Positions 10,566-21,708 of a stretch of DNA of 46,981 nucleotides are shown here, one piece after another. The notes under the pieces were generated by a model. That model did no database searches. It had not been told where the DNA came from and was given only the letters and a program-made list of their open reading frames with translations. The first letter of the stretch is position 1. Each line of letters opens with the position of its first letter. The translations under genes and the position numbers were made by a program. This DNA comes from Arsenophonus nasoniae DSM 15247 (lineage in GTDB: Bacteria > Pseudomonadota > Gammaproteobacteria > Enterobacterales > Enterobacteriaceae), in contig NZ_AUCC01000018.1 of the NCBI RefSeq assembly GCF_000429565.1, positions 1 through 46,981 on the forward strand, in the 5' to 3' direction.

Positions 10566-11558
10566 TCAAGCATTTTTACTTAGCTTCGCTAATTCACTGA
10601 TGGCTGAAAGAATTTTTCCTGCGCCAGGTTGTGAAAGCTTAGCATTTACCGGTAGATACCACCAATTTAATTGAGCAAAATGAAAACATTTCACTGCGTC
10701 CTTTTCTGTCATTAATAATGTTTGATGATCAGTCACTAAGGATGAAAGTGTAGAAAATTCATAGTGCTGGTGATCAGAAAAAGCATGTGTGGCAATTAAT
10801 GGCACCCCTTTTTGCTCAAGGCTTGAAAAAAAACGTGCTGGATGGCCAATACCTGCAATTGCAACAACTTGCCCCAATTCACAGACTGATCTTTTTTCAC
10901 CGGTCAACATATTGATAGCAATATCGCCTGTTAACTGCATAGCAATCTCTCCCTGCTTAGCGATGCCACCATTAATAATAACAGCATTAACAGTATTCAA
11001 ACGATATTGACACTCACGTAACGGGCCCGCCGGCAGCAAGTAACCATTACCGAAACGACGAATACCATCGATAACAACAATCTCAAAATCCCTTCGCAGT
11101 GCATAATGTTGAAGACCATCATCAGTAATAATAACATCCAGGTTGTGTTCCCTGAGTAGCATTTTAACTGCTGCTACTCGTTTAGGGGCAACGGCCACTG
11201 GCACACCAGTTCGCCGATAAATTAAAGCGGGTTCATCGCCACTTTCCTTTATTGATATACTTTTATTAACTAATAACGGATAAGAAGTTGCTTTACCCCC
11301 ATATCCACGTGATACAACGCCAACACGATAGCCTCGTGATAAAAGTTGCTCAACTAACCAAATGACAACTGGTGTTTTACCATTACCGCCAACCGTCAAA
11401 TTACCCACAACAATAATAGGTATTAGCGCTTTCCAACGAGGCAAAATTGCCAAATGATAGCAAAGGCGTCTTAAACCAATAATCATGCTATATAATATCG
11501 ACAGCGGCACTAGCAAAAGAGATAGCCACGAACGACCTGACCATATTTTTTCAATCAT
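10566..11558 (-). CDS. lpxK: Tetraacyldisaccharide 4'-kinase LpxK
   Basis: LpxK phosphorylates the 4' position of the lipid A disaccharide precursor at the inner membrane. The 330-aa product (E. coli 328) has an N-terminal membrane-associated segment. A P-loop, [11 protein letters not shown], lies at about residues 53-63, followed by the [10 protein letters not shown] and ITDDGLQHY motifs of the family. Its start overlaps the msbA stop by 1 nt (TAATG), so it is translationally coupled to msbA, the flippase acting on the finished lipid A. It is the last gene of the comEC-msbA-lpxK cluster. Confidence 0.97.
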   Translation of the reverse strand: MIEKIWSGRSWLSLLLVPLSILYSMIIGLRRLCYHLAILPRWKALIPIIVVGNLTVGGNGKTPVVIWLVEQLLSRGYRVGVVSRGYGGKATSYPLLVNKSISIKESGDEPALIYRRTGVPVAVAPKRVAAVKMLLREHNLDVIITDDGLQHYALRRDFEIVVIDGIRRFGNGYLLPAGPLRECQYRLNTVNAVIINGGIAKQGEIAMQLTGDIAINMLTGEKRSVCELGQVVAIAGIGHPARFFSSLEQKGVPLIATHAFSDHQHYEFSTLSSLVTDHQTLLMTEKDAVKCFHFAQLNWWYLPVNAKLSQPGAGKILSAISELAKLSKNA

Positions 11559-13306
11559 TATTTAAATTGCATATTATAAAGTTGAGCATATGCCCCATCA
11601 CACTTAAGTAAAGTTTGATGGTTGCCTCGTTCAATAATTTGGCCTTCCTGAATAACCAAAATTTCATCGGCGTTTTCTATTGTCGAAAGACGATGGGCAA
11701 TAATAATAGAAGTCCGATTTTTCTGTAATTCGTCCAGTGCTGCTTGAATGGCTCTCTCTGACTCAGTATCAAGTGCAGATGTAGCTTCATCAAGAATTAA
11801 TATAGATGAGTTATGTAATAAAGCACGCGCAATGGCGATGCGCTGACGCTGCCCACCAGAAAGCATTACACCATTTTCACCTATAACCGTATCTAGCCCA
11901 TTATCCAGTTTTTCAATAAAGTCCATCGCATAAGCAGCTTTGGCCGCTTTTTCGATCGCTTTGCGACTGAAACGACCATCGGTTGCATAGGCAATATTAT
12001 TTGCAATGGTATCGTTAAAAAGATAGACATGCTGCGATACCAGTGCGACTTGGTTACGTAAAGAAGTTAAGGTGTATTCACGTAAATCACGATCATCAAG
12101 CAGTATTTGACCTTCGTTAACCTCATAAAAACGGGTAATTAGATTCGCAATAGTCGATTTTCCTGAACCGGATCGTCCGACTAAAGCAATAGATTTTCCA
12201 GCCGGAATTTTAAAACAGATATCCTGTAATGCAGGATGATCTTTGGTTGGATACTTAAAAGTAACATGTTTAAATTCTATTTTACCTTTAGCTTTTTTTA
12301 AGGTTAATTTACCCTCGTCTTTTTCCTGCTCCATATCTAAAATGCTAAACAATGTCTGGCAGGCAGCCATACCTCGTTGAAATTGTGCATTAACATTTGT
12401 TAAGGACTTTAATGGGCGCATTAATGCAAACATAGATGAAAAAACAACACCAATAGTTCCTGCAGTCAATGTTTGCATAACTTCAGGAAAACTCGCAATA
12501 TAAAGCGTGAATGCTAGCGCTAGAGAGGCAATCAGTTGGATAATAGGATCAGAGATTGAAGATGCAGTTACCATTTTCATCGTTTGCCGACGCATATGAT
12601 TACTCACTTTGCTAAAACGCTCAGTTTCAACTTTTTGTCCACCAAAAATCAAAACTTCCTTATGGCCTTTTAACATCTGTTCAGCGCTGGCTGTTACTTG
12701 CCCCATGCCAGTTTGCATACTTTTACTAATATTCCTAAAATGTTTGGAAACCGAGCGGATGGTTAATGCGACAATAGGAGCAATGACAATTAATATTAGT
12801 GAAAGTTGCCAACTATAATAAAACATCAGTCCAAATAGACCGATAATGTAGGCAGTTTCTCGAACAATAGTGATCAAAGCGCTCGAAGAAGATGAAGCAA
12901 CTTGTTCAGAATCATAAGTGATACGAGAAAGTAAGGTTCCTGTCGACTGTTGATCAAAAAAAGCAACCGGCATCCCCATCATATGACCAAATAAACGCCT
13001 ACGCATATTCATGACAACTTTACCAGAAACCCACGCAATACAATAATTGGAGATAAAACTCGATATCCCTCTTATCAGCATTAACCCCAATATAGCAATG
13101 GGTAACCATTTTAGTGTGGTGTTATCAGCTTTACCGAAACCTTCATCAAGCAAAGGTTTTAATAAGGAGATCATGAATGCATCGCCTGCAGCGTTAATGA
13201 TTAACGCAACAGCAGCTACACTTAATCCCAGTTTAAATGGCAAAATCATTGGCCATAGTCGGCGAAATGTTTGCCATGTGGAAAGATCTTTATCATTCAT
13301 TATCAT
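11558..13306 (-). CDS. msbA: Lipid A export ATP-binding/permease protein MsbA
   Basis: MsbA is an ABC exporter that flips core-lipid A across the inner membrane. The 582-aa product equals the E. coli length. Six transmembrane helices occupy about residues 1-320, then a nucleotide-binding domain with Walker [12 protein letters not shown], signature LSGGQRQR and Walker [13 protein letters not shown]. Two nearby ATG codons (13306 and 13300) are possible starts. The sequence [17 protein letters not shown] follows the second, and neither has a strong ribosome site. The gene lies 53 bp after comEC and overlaps lpxK by 1 nt. Confidence 0.98.
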   Translation of the reverse strand: MIMNDKDLSTWQTFRRLWPMILPFKLGLSVAAVALIINAAGDAFMISLLKPLLDEGFGKADNTTLKWLPIAILGLMLIRGISSFISNYCIAWVSGKVVMNMRRRLFGHMMGMPVAFFDQQSTGTLLSRITYDSEQVASSSSSALITIVRETAYIIGLFGLMFYYSWQLSLILIVIAPIVALTIRSVSKHFRNISKSMQTGMGQVTASAEQMLKGHKEVLIFGGQKVETERFSKVSNHMRRQTMKMVTASSISDPIIQLIASLALAFTLYIASFPEVMQTLTAGTIGVVFSSMFALMRPLKSLTNVNAQFQRGMAACQTLFSILDMEQEKDEGKLTLKKAKGKIEFKHVTFKYPTKDHPALQDICFKIPAGKSIALVGRSGSGKSTIANLITRFYEVNEGQILLDDRDLREYTLTSLRNQVALVSQHVYLFNDTIANNIAYATDGRFSRKAIEKAAKAAYAMDFIEKLDNGLDTVIGENGVMLSGGQRQRIAIARALLHNSSILILDEATSALDTESERAIQAALDELQKNRTSIIIAHRLSTIENADEILVIQEGQIIERGNHQTLLKCDGAYAQLYNMQFK

Positions 13307-13358
13307 TGTCTTATTAAATACCTATAAAAATAAGCCCTTTATTCTACTCGGTAAATGC

Positions 13359-15677
13359 CTAAATACCAAACTGCTGATGATACCAACGAGGATAAAGCTC
13401 CTGTCGATATCGCATTATTTCAATTTTATCAGAATAGAACTGCGCTATAATTTGCCCTGATTCTGCCGTACTTAGCCAATTTGCCCCCATATTCTTATAT
13501 CGTTGGCGTACTTTATTAGAAGGTAAACGCCAACGGCTATAACGAGCAACAGAAGTCAGTGCATATTGCGGTTTAATTGCTTGAATAAATGCCATCGTTG
13601 ACGAAGTATTACTACCATGATGAGGAACTTGTAATAAATTAGCCGGTAAATTTGCCATTGCTAAACGAACGAGTTCCTTCTCCGCTGCTTTCTCAATGTC
13701 GCCAGATAAAATAACCGAATGGTAACCATCACTAATTTTTACTACACATGATTCATTATTATGTGATTCTTTTTGATCGGCTATGGGCCATAATACTTCA
13801 AAATGTAATTTCTGCCATTGCCAATAAATACCTCGGTGGCAAGGAAAATGATTTTCTTTATCAAAATGACTTCGGATCATTAATCCAGGATAGGTTAAGA
13901 ATAAACTCGCTATCCCACCAGTGTGATCGATATGATTATGACTAAGTATAACGCCTTCTGGTGTTAAACGATGATATCGTAAATAAGGCAAAATAGTACT
14001 ATTAGCGATGCTGTTTTTCTTCCATGACATACCCGTGTCATAAATTAACACTTTTCCCTGTTGCTCAATGATAATCGCTAATCCATGTCCCACATCTAAC
14101 ATAATCAATCGCCAAAGCGCTAAATCGTTTTGTTTTAGTGTTGTTATTGACCAATAGATTAATAATGTTATCAGCAACTTATACTGAAAAAACCAACCAA
14201 ACTGCCAACATAAGATAATAAGCCAACTTACCCCGGTGATGAGAATTGGCAGATGGCCACTATCAAGCCAATAACGCTCAATATTCGGTAGGGGCCATAA
14301 TACTAAACTAATGCTTTTATCAATAATATCAAATAATAAATTTTGTACTGAATGCCAAAAAATACAAATATATGAAACCATAATTAACGGTATGGTTATA
14401 AATGAAATAATTGGCACCGCCCATAAATTAGCCCAAAAACTAGCAATATTAATGCCTTGAAACAAAATCAATTGAATAGGAATTAACAAAATCAGCATGC
14501 CAAGTTGTAAATGAACCAATTTAGCTAGCCAATTAAGCCAATTAAGCCAATTAAGCCAATTGTATTGAAACTGGACACTCAATTTAACAAACGAAAACCA
14601 GAATATTAATGCCGTAACCGCAAAACTCGAGAGCCAAAAACTATCAGCAAGTATTGCTAAAGGCTCAACGACTAAAATTAAAGTGATACTCCATAATGCC
14701 CATTGCCAGGGAAAACAAACAAAATTTTGTTGACGAATATAAAGCCATAAAGACAAGGCAAAAATAGCCCGCATCGCAGGTATTGCCCAACCAGATAACC
14801 AAGCATAACCTATAGCAAAGCACCATCCTATTAACATTGGAATACGAGGCTTTATAAAATAAGTAGGTAATAAAAATTGTATTAAACGAGATAGCCAAAA
14901 ACCAAAAAAGTAAGCCATACCAATATGTAAACCAGAAATAGCCATCAAATGAGCGATACCTGTTCGTTGCAATTGTTGCCTTAGTTCCGAGTCTAATAAT
15001 CCACGTTCACCAAACATTAAAGCATAAATCACCGCTTGATGATGATATTTACTGATAACATTAGTCGACATTGATATTATCTGTTGCCTTAAAGAACAAT
15101 GTTTATTCAATATAGTAAAGCTTTGAACTTTAAACGTACCTAGTAAACGTTGATTTATTGCATATCGTTGTAAATCAAATCCGCCTTGATTTAATAAACT
15201 ATGAACGGATTTTAATTGCCCAGAAAAAATGAGTTTTTGCCCGGCACAAAAAAAATGATTTCTTGTCAGAGTATCAGGTTTAAACTGAAGATAAGCGTAC
15301 AACATAGGAAATGATTCTTTACTATTATTGATTAACAATCTTACTTTTATGCGAATATTATTGTGCCTATTCACTAGACTATCTTCAATAATGGCTACAT
15401 AACGTTGTTGTTGCTGACTAAATAATTTCATTTTTTCTAATAAATAATATCCCTGCCAGCATCCCCACAAAAAGCTTATACCCAAAATAGCTACAAATTT
15501 AGTCAAATAAAGTGGAATAAACCAAAATAAACAGAATATAATAAAAAATCCCAATTGGAGTGATTTATTGGGTAATTGTGCCAAAAAGAGTAAAGGTAAT
15601 AATCCCAATATTACCGCCACTGCTGCTGAATTAATATTTATCTGAACCCTATTTATATTAGCTAGCATTTTTTTCAT
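13359..15677 (-). CDS. comEC: ComEC/Rec2-family DNA-uptake channel protein
   Basis: A 772-aa polytopic inner-membrane protein of the ComEC/Rec2 family (YcaI in E. coli, 754 aa). In competent bacteria it forms the channel for single-stranded DNA. The central Competence domain carries MAISGLHIGMAYFFGF. The C-terminal metallo-beta-lactamase-like domain shows the metal motif SHNHIDHTGG near residues 577-586 and later LQVPHHGSNTS. The ATG at 15677 has AGGA 8 nt upstream. A four-fold NWL repeat at about residues 373-384, encoded by a 9-bp minisatellite, is unusual. No other competence genes are in the window, so transformation ability cannot be inferred. Confidence 0.93.
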   Translation of the reverse strand: MKKMLANINRVQININSAAVAVILGLLPLLFLAQLPNKSLQLGFFIIFCLFWFIPLYLTKFVAILGISFLWGCWQGYYLLEKMKLFSQQQQRYVAIIEDSLVNRHNNIRIKVRLLINNSKESFPMLYAYLQFKPDTLTRNHFFCAGQKLIFSGQLKSVHSLLNQGGFDLQRYAINQRLLGTFKVQSFTILNKHCSLRQQIISMSTNVISKYHHQAVIYALMFGERGLLDSELRQQLQRTGIAHLMAISGLHIGMAYFFGFWLSRLIQFLLPTYFIKPRIPMLIGWCFAIGYAWLSGWAIPAMRAIFALSLWLYIRQQNFVCFPWQWALWSITLILVVEPLAILADSFWLSSFAVTALIFWFSFVKLSVQFQYNWLNWLNWLNWLAKLVHLQLGMLILLIPIQLILFQGINIASFWANLWAVPIISFITIPLIMVSYICIFWHSVQNLLFDIIDKSISLVLWPLPNIERYWLDSGHLPILITGVSWLIILCWQFGWFFQYKLLITLLIYWSITTLKQNDLALWRLIMLDVGHGLAIIIEQQGKVLIYDTGMSWKKNSIANSTILPYLRYHRLTPEGVILSHNHIDHTGGIASLFLTYPGLMIRSHFDKENHFPCHRGIYWQWQKLHFEVLWPIADQKESHNNESCVVKISDGYHSVILSGDIEKAAEKELVRLAMANLPANLLQVPHHGSNTSSTMAFIQAIKPQYALTSVARYSRWRLPSNKVRQRYKNMGANWLSTAESGQIIAQFYSDKIEIMRYRQELYPRWYHQQFGI
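14527..14561. repeat. 9-bp tandem repeat inside comEC (about 3.9 copies)
   Basis: Units of AGCCAATTA repeat head to tail with no mismatch and encode four Asn-Trp-Leu triplets within a membrane segment. Because the unit is a multiple of 3, copy-number changes would keep the reading frame. Confidence 0.9.
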
Positions 15678-16025
15678 GTATCGCTTCCTGACAAAACCGA
15701 TATCATGAAATTAATGATATTATTAATATAATTCAAAAAGATAAACAATATTGTCCATAGAAAACCGAAAAAACATTTATTTCTTTTTTATTATTTTCAT
15801 ATTTTTGCGAGATGATTCCCAACTAGTTTTTGTTAAGAAAATTTATTTTTTGATTATAAAATTTTATTATTTTTTTAATAATTAAAAATTAAGCCTTTTG
15901 TAACAATCAAGAGGGACTTTAATAATGCAAAAATTTTGTATTGGAAAAATTGAATATAGCAATAAAAATGGCGTCTTAATTAAGACGCCATTTTAATAGA
16001 ATAAACAAATTAAATCTGGTAATTT
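15678..16025. other. Intergenic region between comEC and ihfB
   Basis: A very AT-rich 348-bp stretch. It should hold the comEC-msbA-lpxK promoter near its left end, but I found no convincing -35/-10 pair. The right part contains the 30-bp palindrome at 15965-15994 and a 23-codon plus-strand reading frame (15925-15996) with GAGGG upstream that runs into the palindrome. I do not treat that frame as a gene. Confidence 0.5.
15965..15994 (-). terminator. Perfect 30-bp palindrome, ihfB terminator
   Basis: The two 15-base arms, AAAATGGCGTCTTAA (15965-15979) and its exact complement (15980-15994), form a strong GC-containing stem with A/T tails on both sides. Placed 31 bp past the ihfB stop and followed on the minus strand by TTATTGC, it fits a terminator that could work in both directions. 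Confidence 0.78.
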
Positions 16026-16310
16026 TTATGCATAAATATTAACGCGATCACGTAATTCTTTACCAGGCTTGAAGTGAGGAACATGTTTTCCTTTCAAATC
16101 AACTTTGTCACCCGTTTTCGGATTACGACCGATGCGCGGCGCACGGTAATGAAGAGAAAAACTGCCGAATCCGCGGATCTCAATACGCTCTCCCTTAGCA
16201 AGTGTTATTGCCATATGATCAAGCATTTCTTTCACAGCTTCTTCAATAAGTTTTGCTGGTATATGAGCTAATTGGTTAATAAGTCTTTCAATTAATTCAG
16301 ACCTGGTCAT
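16026..16310 (-). CDS. ihfB: Integration host factor subunit beta
   Basis: IhfB pairs with IhfA to bind and sharply bend DNA at specific sites, acting in transcription, recombination and replication. The 94-aa product (E. coli 94) starts [20 protein letters not shown]. It contains the DNA-binding beta-arm [21 protein letters not shown] used the ATG at 16310, which has a strong GGGAGGT site close upstream; a 12-codon N-terminal extension is not conserved. The usual rpsA-ihfB order is kept. A strong stem-loop lies in the gap between them. Confidence 0.98.
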   Translation of the reverse strand: MTRSELIERLINQLAHIPAKLIEEAVKEMLDHMAITLAKGERIEIRGFGSFSLHYRAPRIGRNPKTGDKVDLKGKHVPHFKPGKELRDRVNIYA

Positions 16311-16337
16311 AGTACCTCCCCCTAAACTACCGTTACG

Positions 16338-16356
16338 GGGCAACAAAATGTTGCCC
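16338..16356 (-). repeat. Stem-loop between rpsA and ihfB
   Basis: Arms GGGCAACA (16338-16345) and TGTTGCCC (16349-16356) surround a 3-nt loop. It lies 14 bp after the rpsA stop. No T-run follows on the minus strand, so it is more likely a processing or mRNA-stability hairpin, or a partial terminator, than a full stop of transcription. Confidence 0.65.
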
Positions 16357-16370
16357 TATGATTAACTTAA

Positions 16371-18044
16371 TTATTCGCCTTTCGCTGCTTTGAACGCTTC
16401 AGCCATAGCATTATTTGCAAAATTGCTATCTTCCTGTTTGTTCACAGAAGCAATGGCATCTTTTTCATCTGCTTCATCTTTTGCACGAACAGACAAAGTA
16501 ATGATACGGTTTTTACGATCAACGCCAGTATATTTGGCTTCAACGGTATCACCAACGTTCAATACTTGAGTCGTATCTTCCACGCGATCACGTGAAGCTT
16601 CTGATGCACGTAAGTGACCTTCAACACCCGCAGCCAACTCAATCGTTGCACCTTTTGCATCAACAGCCACTACTTTACCAGTAACGATAACACCTTTCTT
16701 ATGAGCAGACAGATAGTTATTAAATGGATCTTCCGCTAACTGTTTAACACCCAAAGAAATACGTTCGCGTTCAGCGTCAACTTGTAATACAACAGCAGCA
16801 ATTTCATCGCCTTTTTTGTATTCACGAACCGCTTCTTCACCTGCAACATTCCAAGAAATATCAGATAGATGAACTAAGCCATCAATACCACCTTCTAAAC
16901 CGATGAAGATACCAAAATCAGTAATCGATTTTATTTTACCTTCTACACGATCATTCTTATTGTGCGTTTCTGCAAATTGCTGCCATGGATTTGGTTTACA
17001 CTGTTTCAAACCTAAGGAGATACGACGACGCTCTTCGTCAATATCCAGCACCATAACTTCAACAACATCACCCACATTAACAACTTTAGAGGGATGGATA
17101 TTTTTATTAGTCCAATCCATTTCGGAAACGTGTACTAAACCTTCAACACCTTCCTCAATTTCAACAAAGCAACCATAATCAGTAAGATTAGTGACTTTTC
17201 CTGTCAGTTTAGTACCTTCTGGATAACGCTTAGCAATAGCTACCCATGGATCTTCGCCAAGCTGTTTCAGGCCTAAAGAGACACGTGTACGATCACGATC
17301 AAACTTCAATACTTTAACATTGATTTCATCACCAACATTAACAATTTCACTTGGGTGTTTAACACGTTTCCAAGCCATGTCAGTAATGTGTAGTAAGCCA
17401 TCAACACCACCCAGATCAACGAATGCACCATAGTCAGTTAAGTTCTTAACAATACCCTTAACTTCCATGCCTTCCTGCAAGTTTTCCAGTAAGTGATCAC
17501 GTTCTGCACTGCTTTCAGACTCAATAACAGCACGACGGGAAACAACAACGTTATTGCGTTTCTGATCCAGTTTGATAACTTTGAACTCAAGCTCTTTACC
17601 TTCCAGGTGAGTTGTGTCACGAACTGGGCGAACATCAACCAGAGAACCGGGTAAAAATGCACGAATACCTTTTAATTCTACTGTAAAACCACCTTTTACT
17701 TTGCCATTGATAATACCCATAACTGTTTCGGCATCTTCATAGGCTTTTTCTAGCATTAACCAAGCTTCATGGCGTTTCGCTTTTTCACGAGACAGAATAG
17801 TTTCACCGAAACCATCTTCTACTGCGTCTAAAGCAACATCAATTTCGTCACCAACCTGAATTTCTAGCTCACCTTGCACATTTTTAAATTGTTCTACTGG
17901 GATCGCTGATTCTGATTTCAGACCGGCATCAACTAACACGACATCTTTGTCGATAGCAACAACAACACCACGAACAATAGCCCCTGGACGGGTTTCGATA
18001 CTCTGTAAAGATTCTTCAAAGAGTTGAGCAAAAGATTCTGTCAT
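16371..18044 (-). CDS. rpsA: 30S ribosomal protein S1
   Basis: S1 helps the 30S subunit capture and unfold mRNA, and also serves as an RNA-binding cofactor. The product of 557 aa equals the E. coli length and has six S1/OB repeats. The last four are recognisable by [33 protein letters not shown] and [12 protein letters not shown]. The ATG at 18044 gives the family start [13 protein letters not shown]. Only a weak GAAG precedes it, as in E. coli, where rpsA lacks a strong ribosome site and is autoregulated by S1. A 12-codon upstream extension was rejected. It lies between cmk and ihfB, the normal order. Confidence 0.98.
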   Translation of the reverse strand: MTESFAQLFEESLQSIETRPGAIVRGVVVAIDKDVVLVDAGLKSESAIPVEQFKNVQGELEIQVGDEIDVALDAVEDGFGETILSREKAKRHEAWLMLEKAYEDAETVMGIINGKVKGGFTVELKGIRAFLPGSLVDVRPVRDTTHLEGKELEFKVIKLDQKRNNVVVSRRAVIESESSAERDHLLENLQEGMEVKGIVKNLTDYGAFVDLGGVDGLLHITDMAWKRVKHPSEIVNVGDEINVKVLKFDRDRTRVSLGLKQLGEDPWVAIAKRYPEGTKLTGKVTNLTDYGCFVEIEEGVEGLVHVSEMDWTNKNIHPSKVVNVGDVVEVMVLDIDEERRRISLGLKQCKPNPWQQFAETHNKNDRVEGKIKSITDFGIFIGLEGGIDGLVHLSDISWNVAGEEAVREYKKGDEIAAVVLQVDAERERISLGVKQLAEDPFNNYLSAHKKGVIVTGKVVAVDAKGATIELAAGVEGHLRASEASRDRVEDTTQVLNVGDTVEAKYTGVDRKNRIITLSVRAKDEADEKDAIASVNKQEDSNFANNAMAEAFKAAKGE

Positions 18045-18212
18045 AGTAAGATCTTCAAAAATTTTAATTTTAACTTCCATTCAACATCCTGCCAAATGGG
18101 GTTATTTTACATACCTCGCAACACTCCTTGTTACAAAGCTTTACTTAACTGAACAAAAATTCAGCTACACCAAAAAGGTGTATTCACTTATTATATGTCA
18201 ATATTGAGCATA

Positions 18213-18899
18213 TTATATAGATAATATTTGCTTTTTTTTCACATAAGCAAGTGCCTGCTTGATAACTTCTTCAATAGATAACTTTGTTGAATCCAGAATC
18301 AACGCATCTTTTGCAGGCACCAAAGGCGCAATCAGCCTATTACGATCACGATAATCACGCTCTTTAATATCAACTAAAAGATCGCTTAATTTAACATCAA
18401 AGCCCTTTTCCTGCAACTGTTGTAGCCGCCTATGAGCGCGCTCTTCCGGTGTGGCATCAAGAAAAATCTTTACCGGTGCGTCTTGAAAAACCACCGTACC
18501 CATGTCACGACCATCAGCAATCAGACCCGGTTTAGTGCGGAATGCCCTTTGCCGACGTAATAACGCTTCTCTCACTCGAGGAAAAGTTGCAGTAAGAGAT
18601 GCTGTATTACCAACAATTTCACTACGAATTTCATTACTAACATCCTCCCCCTCAAGCATAACTGCTAATTCTTTTTCGCTTGGTTCAAAACGGACATCAA
18701 GATTCGCAGCTAATGGAACTAATGCTTCTTCAGACTGAATATCAACATGATGATGTAATGCTGCTAAAGCCAGAACACGGTAAATAGCGCCAGAATCAAG
18801 TAACTGCCAACCCAGTTTATTTGCCAATGCCTGACATAATGTACCTTTACCTGCGCCACTTGGACCATCAACTGTGATAACGGGAGGTAAAACCGCCAT
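18213..18899 (-). CDS. cmk: Cytidylate kinase
   Basis: Cmk transfers phosphate from ATP to CMP or dCMP, recycling nucleotides for CTP pools. The 228-aa product (E. coli 227) has a P-loop [10 protein letters not shown] at residues 11-20 and the CMP-binding strings [19 protein letters not shown] and [12 protein letters not shown]. The ATG at 18899 follows AAGGAGGAATATA, a strong site. The 168-bp gap to rpsA holds a small ACACC/GGTGT hairpin (18166-18180) and probably the rpsA promoter, which I could not define. Confidence 0.98.
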   Translation of the reverse strand: MAVLPPVITVDGPSGAGKGTLCQALANKLGWQLLDSGAIYRVLALAALHHHVDIQSEEALVPLAANLDVRFEPSEKELAVMLEGEDVSNEIRSEIVGNTASLTATFPRVREALLRRQRAFRTKPGLIADGRDMGTVVFQDAPVKIFLDATPEERAHRRLQQLQEKGFDVKLSDLLVDIKERDYRDRNRLIAPLVPAKDALILDSTKLSIEEVIKQALAYVKKKQILSI

Positions 18900-19030
18900 T
18901 ATATTCCTCCTTTTTGATAGAATTGCATTTTCAGCAAATACGCTCTATCAGGCTAATAAGTCCCCTATTATACTCAATTCATTCTATTAAGGAAAACAAA
19001 GCGATGCTTACATCAGATTTAGCCTAATAA

Positions 19031-19058
19031 GCATAATTCTCGTCGTTCAGTATTATGC
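19031..19058 (-). terminator. Possible aroA transcription terminator
   Basis: Seven-bp arms GCATAAT (19031-19037) and ATTATGC (19052-19058) enclose a 14-nt loop 18 bp past the aroA stop. Downstream on the minus strand is TTATTAGG, a short T-rich stretch. The stem is weak, so the call is tentative. Confidence 0.35.
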
Positions 19059-19075
19059 TATGTTGCTGATACATG

Positions 19076-20359
19076 CTAGTCGCGATAACTTAATTTTTCT
19101 AGCTGATTAAAATAGTCTGGAAAAGTCTTAGCGGTACAATTGGGATCCAAAATGGTAACCGGGGTATCTGACAGAGCGACCAGTGAAAAACACATCGCCA
19201 TACGATGATCATTGTAAGTTTCTATTTCAGCATGCTGCAATAATTGAGGCGGTAAAATACGTATATAGTCACGCCCTTCTTCTACTTTAGCACCAACTTT
19301 TGTTAATTCGGTTGCCATCGCTGTTAATCTGTCAGTTTCTTTCACCCGCCAGTTATAAATATTGCGAATAATCGTTTCACCTTGCGCAAACAGTGCCAAA
19401 GTAGCAACCGTCATCGCCGCATCTGGGATCGCATTCATATCCATATCAATACCAACTAGCTTACCCCGCTGACATTCGATAAAATCTTTTCCCCAACGTA
19501 TTTTGGCGCCCATTTTTTCAAGTACCGCAGCAAATTGGGTATCGCCTTGCAAGCTATCTTTGCCGATACCCGTTACCCTGACGGTACCGCCTTTGATGGC
19601 CGCCGCAGCTAAAAAATAGGAGGCCGAGGAGGCATCACCTTCAACAAGATAATTGCCGGGTGAAATATATTGCTGTCCAGCTTTAATATGAAATTGACAA
19701 TAGTGCTGATTGTCCACCTCAACGCCAAAACTACGCATCAGTGCTAGAGTAATGTCAATATAAGGTTTCGAAACCAGCTCGCCTTTGATCTGAATCGTCG
19801 TATCATTAGGCGCCAACGGTGCGGCCATTAAAAGTGCGGTTAAAAATTGGCTAGAAATTGCTCCATCTACTGCGATATTCCCACCTTGAAAACCACCTTT
19901 TATGCTTATTGGCGGATAACCAGGTTGTTCAAGATAGTCAATAGTTGCCCCGCCTTGTTGTAGTGCATCAATGAGATGAGCAATAGGCCGCTCTTTCATT
20001 CTAGGCTCGCCGGTTAAGACAATATCATTGTCCGCCAACGCTAAAACCGCACTGAGGGGGCGCATAGCGGTACCTGCATTACCGAGAAAAATTTCTAAAC
20101 CTTGTTGATGGCTAAAAAAATGTCTGCCGCCTTTTACAATACAGGTGGTATTATCTTGAGATAATTGATATTCAATCCCCAATGCTGTCAGGGCATTAAG
20201 CATATGACGAATATCATCACTAGCAAGAAGATTAGTTATTACGGTTTGGCCTTGCGCTAATGCAGCTAACAATAGTACCCGGTTAGAAATACTTTTCGAG
20301 CCAGGAAGATTGATAGTACCTTCAATGTAAGAAATGGGTGGTATGGTTAGGGCTTGCAT
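19076..20359 (-). CDS. aroA: 3-phosphoshikimate 1-carboxyvinyltransferase (EPSP synthase)
   Basis: AroA joins shikimate-3-phosphate and phosphoenolpyruvate to make EPSP, the sixth step of the chorismate pathway. The 427-aa product equals the E. coli enzyme. Key motifs are [10 protein letters not shown] (about residues 18-27), the PEP-site loop [11 protein letters not shown] (glyphosate-sensitive class I type), and NWRVKETDR near the C-terminus. The ATG at 20359 matches the family start; the longer version begins at a TTG with no ribosome site and was rejected. GGAG lies 12 nt upstream. It follows serC, 113 bp away, as in the known serC-aroA operon. Confidence 0.97.
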   Translation of the reverse strand: MQALTIPPISYIEGTINLPGSKSISNRVLLLAALAQGQTVITNLLASDDIRHMLNALTALGIEYQLSQDNTTCIVKGGRHFFSHQQGLEIFLGNAGTAMRPLSAVLALADNDIVLTGEPRMKERPIAHLIDALQQGGATIDYLEQPGYPPISIKGGFQGGNIAVDGAISSQFLTALLMAAPLAPNDTTIQIKGELVSKPYIDITLALMRSFGVEVDNQHYCQFHIKAGQQYISPGNYLVEGDASSASYFLAAAAIKGGTVRVTGIGKDSLQGDTQFAAVLEKMGAKIRWGKDFIECQRGKLVGIDMDMNAIPDAAMTVATLALFAQGETIIRNIYNWRVKETDRLTAMATELTKVGAKVEEGRDYIRILPPQLLQHAEIETYNDHRMAMCFSLVALSDTPVTILDPNCTAKTFPDYFNQLEKLSYRD

Positions 20360-20426
20360 TAACAGTAGACTCTCCAATAACAAAGTTGGATATATTATTT
20401 ACATCACATTTATATTCATTTGATAC

Positions 20427-20455
20427 GGTTAGACGGTATCGTTACCAATCTAACC
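20427..20455 (-). repeat. Nested hairpin between serC and aroA
   Basis: GGTTAGA (20427-20433) pairs with TCTAACC (20449-20455), and an inner GGTA/TACC pair (20435-20438, 20442-20445) can extend the fold. It sits 18 bp past the serC stop, so it could attenuate read-through from serC into aroA. No T-run is present. Confidence 0.45.
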
Positions 20456-20472
20456 ATAAAGGATTATTTAAT

Positions 20473-21561
20473 TTATTTATTCCGCTGTTCAAAATCAATC
20501 ATAAAATTAACTAGCTTCTGCACCCCAGCCAAGGGCATCGCATTATAAATTGAAGCACGCATTCCGCCCGCTGCTTTATGCCCTTTCAGAAAAAGCAGTC
20601 CTTGCTGCTCTGCCGCTTGGATAAATTGACTATCTAAGTTAGGTTTTGCCATTTGGAATGGAACATTCATTAGCGAACGATTAATTGGGTCAACTCGATT
20701 AATATAAAACTGGCTATTATCTATCACATCATACAATAAGCGGGCCTTTTCTTGATTGCGTCTTGCTATTTCTTGTAACCCACCCTGCTGTTTTAACCAT
20801 TTAAACACCATACCCGATAGATACCAGGCAAAAGTCGGTGGTGTATTGTACATCGAGTCATTTTTGGCCAGTATAGTGTAATCAAGGATCGAAGGCGTTG
20901 TTTTTCTCGCTCGGCCTAATAAATCTTGCCGAATAATAACCAATGTGATACCGGCTGGACCAATATTTTTTTGCGCCCCAGCATAAATAACCCCAAATCG
21001 GCTAACATCGAGTGGTTGCGATAAGATCGCTGAGGAGTAATCAGCAATCACGATTTTATCGGCAGCAAAGTCAGGTAGTGTGTGGATAGCAATACCGTCA
21101 ATTGTCTCATTGGGGCAATAATGCAGATATTTGGCCTTGGTCGTTAATGACCACTCTTCCATTGGTTGCATGCTCAGATAAGCTGATTTTTCAAGCCGAA
21201 TATCAATCTCATTAACCATACAATATTTTGCTGCCTCTTGCGCAGCAGATTTTGCCCAATAGCCACCAACAATATAGTCAACAGTTTCGTCAGCCTGAAA
21301 TAAATTTAATGGCAAGGCAGAAAATTGACCTCTGGCACCACCATGACAAAAAAGGATTTTATAATTATCAGGTATTTTGAGCAGTTCACGTAAATTTTGC
21401 TCAGCTTGTTTAACGATCTCCATAAATGCTTCACTGCGATGGCTTATTTCCATCACCGAAACACCCATACTGTTCCAATTACAAAGATCTTGCTGTGCAC
21501 GGTGCAAAACGTCTACCGGTAACATGGCTGGACCCGCGCTAAAATTGTATATCTGACTCAT
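20473..21561 (-). CDS. serC: Phosphoserine/phosphohydroxythreonine aminotransferase
   Basis: SerC transfers the amino group of glutamate to 3-phosphohydroxypyruvate (serine synthesis) and to the related pyridoxine precursor. The 362-aa product (E. coli 362) has the start [14 protein letters not shown] and the PLP-binding lysine in [11 protein letters not shown]. It also carries [14 protein letters not shown] and the C-terminal [13 protein letters not shown] chose the ATG at 21561; a GTG 3 nt upstream is also possible, with GGGTGGG just before it. It is upstream of aroA on the same strand. Confidence 0.97.
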   Translation of the reverse strand: MSQIYNFSAGPAMLPVDVLHRAQQDLCNWNSMGVSVMEISHRSEAFMEIVKQAEQNLRELLKIPDNYKILFCHGGARGQFSALPLNLFQADETVDYIVGGYWAKSAAQEAAKYCMVNEIDIRLEKSAYLSMQPMEEWSLTTKAKYLHYCPNETIDGIAIHTLPDFAADKIVIADYSSAILSQPLDVSRFGVIYAGAQKNIGPAGITLVIIRQDLLGRARKTTPSILDYTILAKNDSMYNTPPTFAWYLSGMVFKWLKQQGGLQEIARRNQEKARLLYDVIDNSQFYINRVDPINRSLMNVPFQMAKPNLDSQFIQAAEQQGLLFLKGHKAAGGMRASIYNAMPLAGVQKLVNFMIDFEQRNK

Positions 21562-21708
21562 CACCCACCCTTATTGACCTAATTAAACTTTTACTATTAT
21601 TTAATCTCTGGTTCGGTTTTAACATTACCGTAAAACAGCTGCAATCATTTAATTTTTAATTGCATAAATAAAATATCTGGCCGGCAAGCAACATATTTAG
21701 ATAACGAA

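Noticed and set aside
16347-16370. Possible terminator with a T-run after rpsA
   Set aside because: The stem-loop at 16338-16356 is real but is not followed by a T-run, so I listed it only as a repeat.
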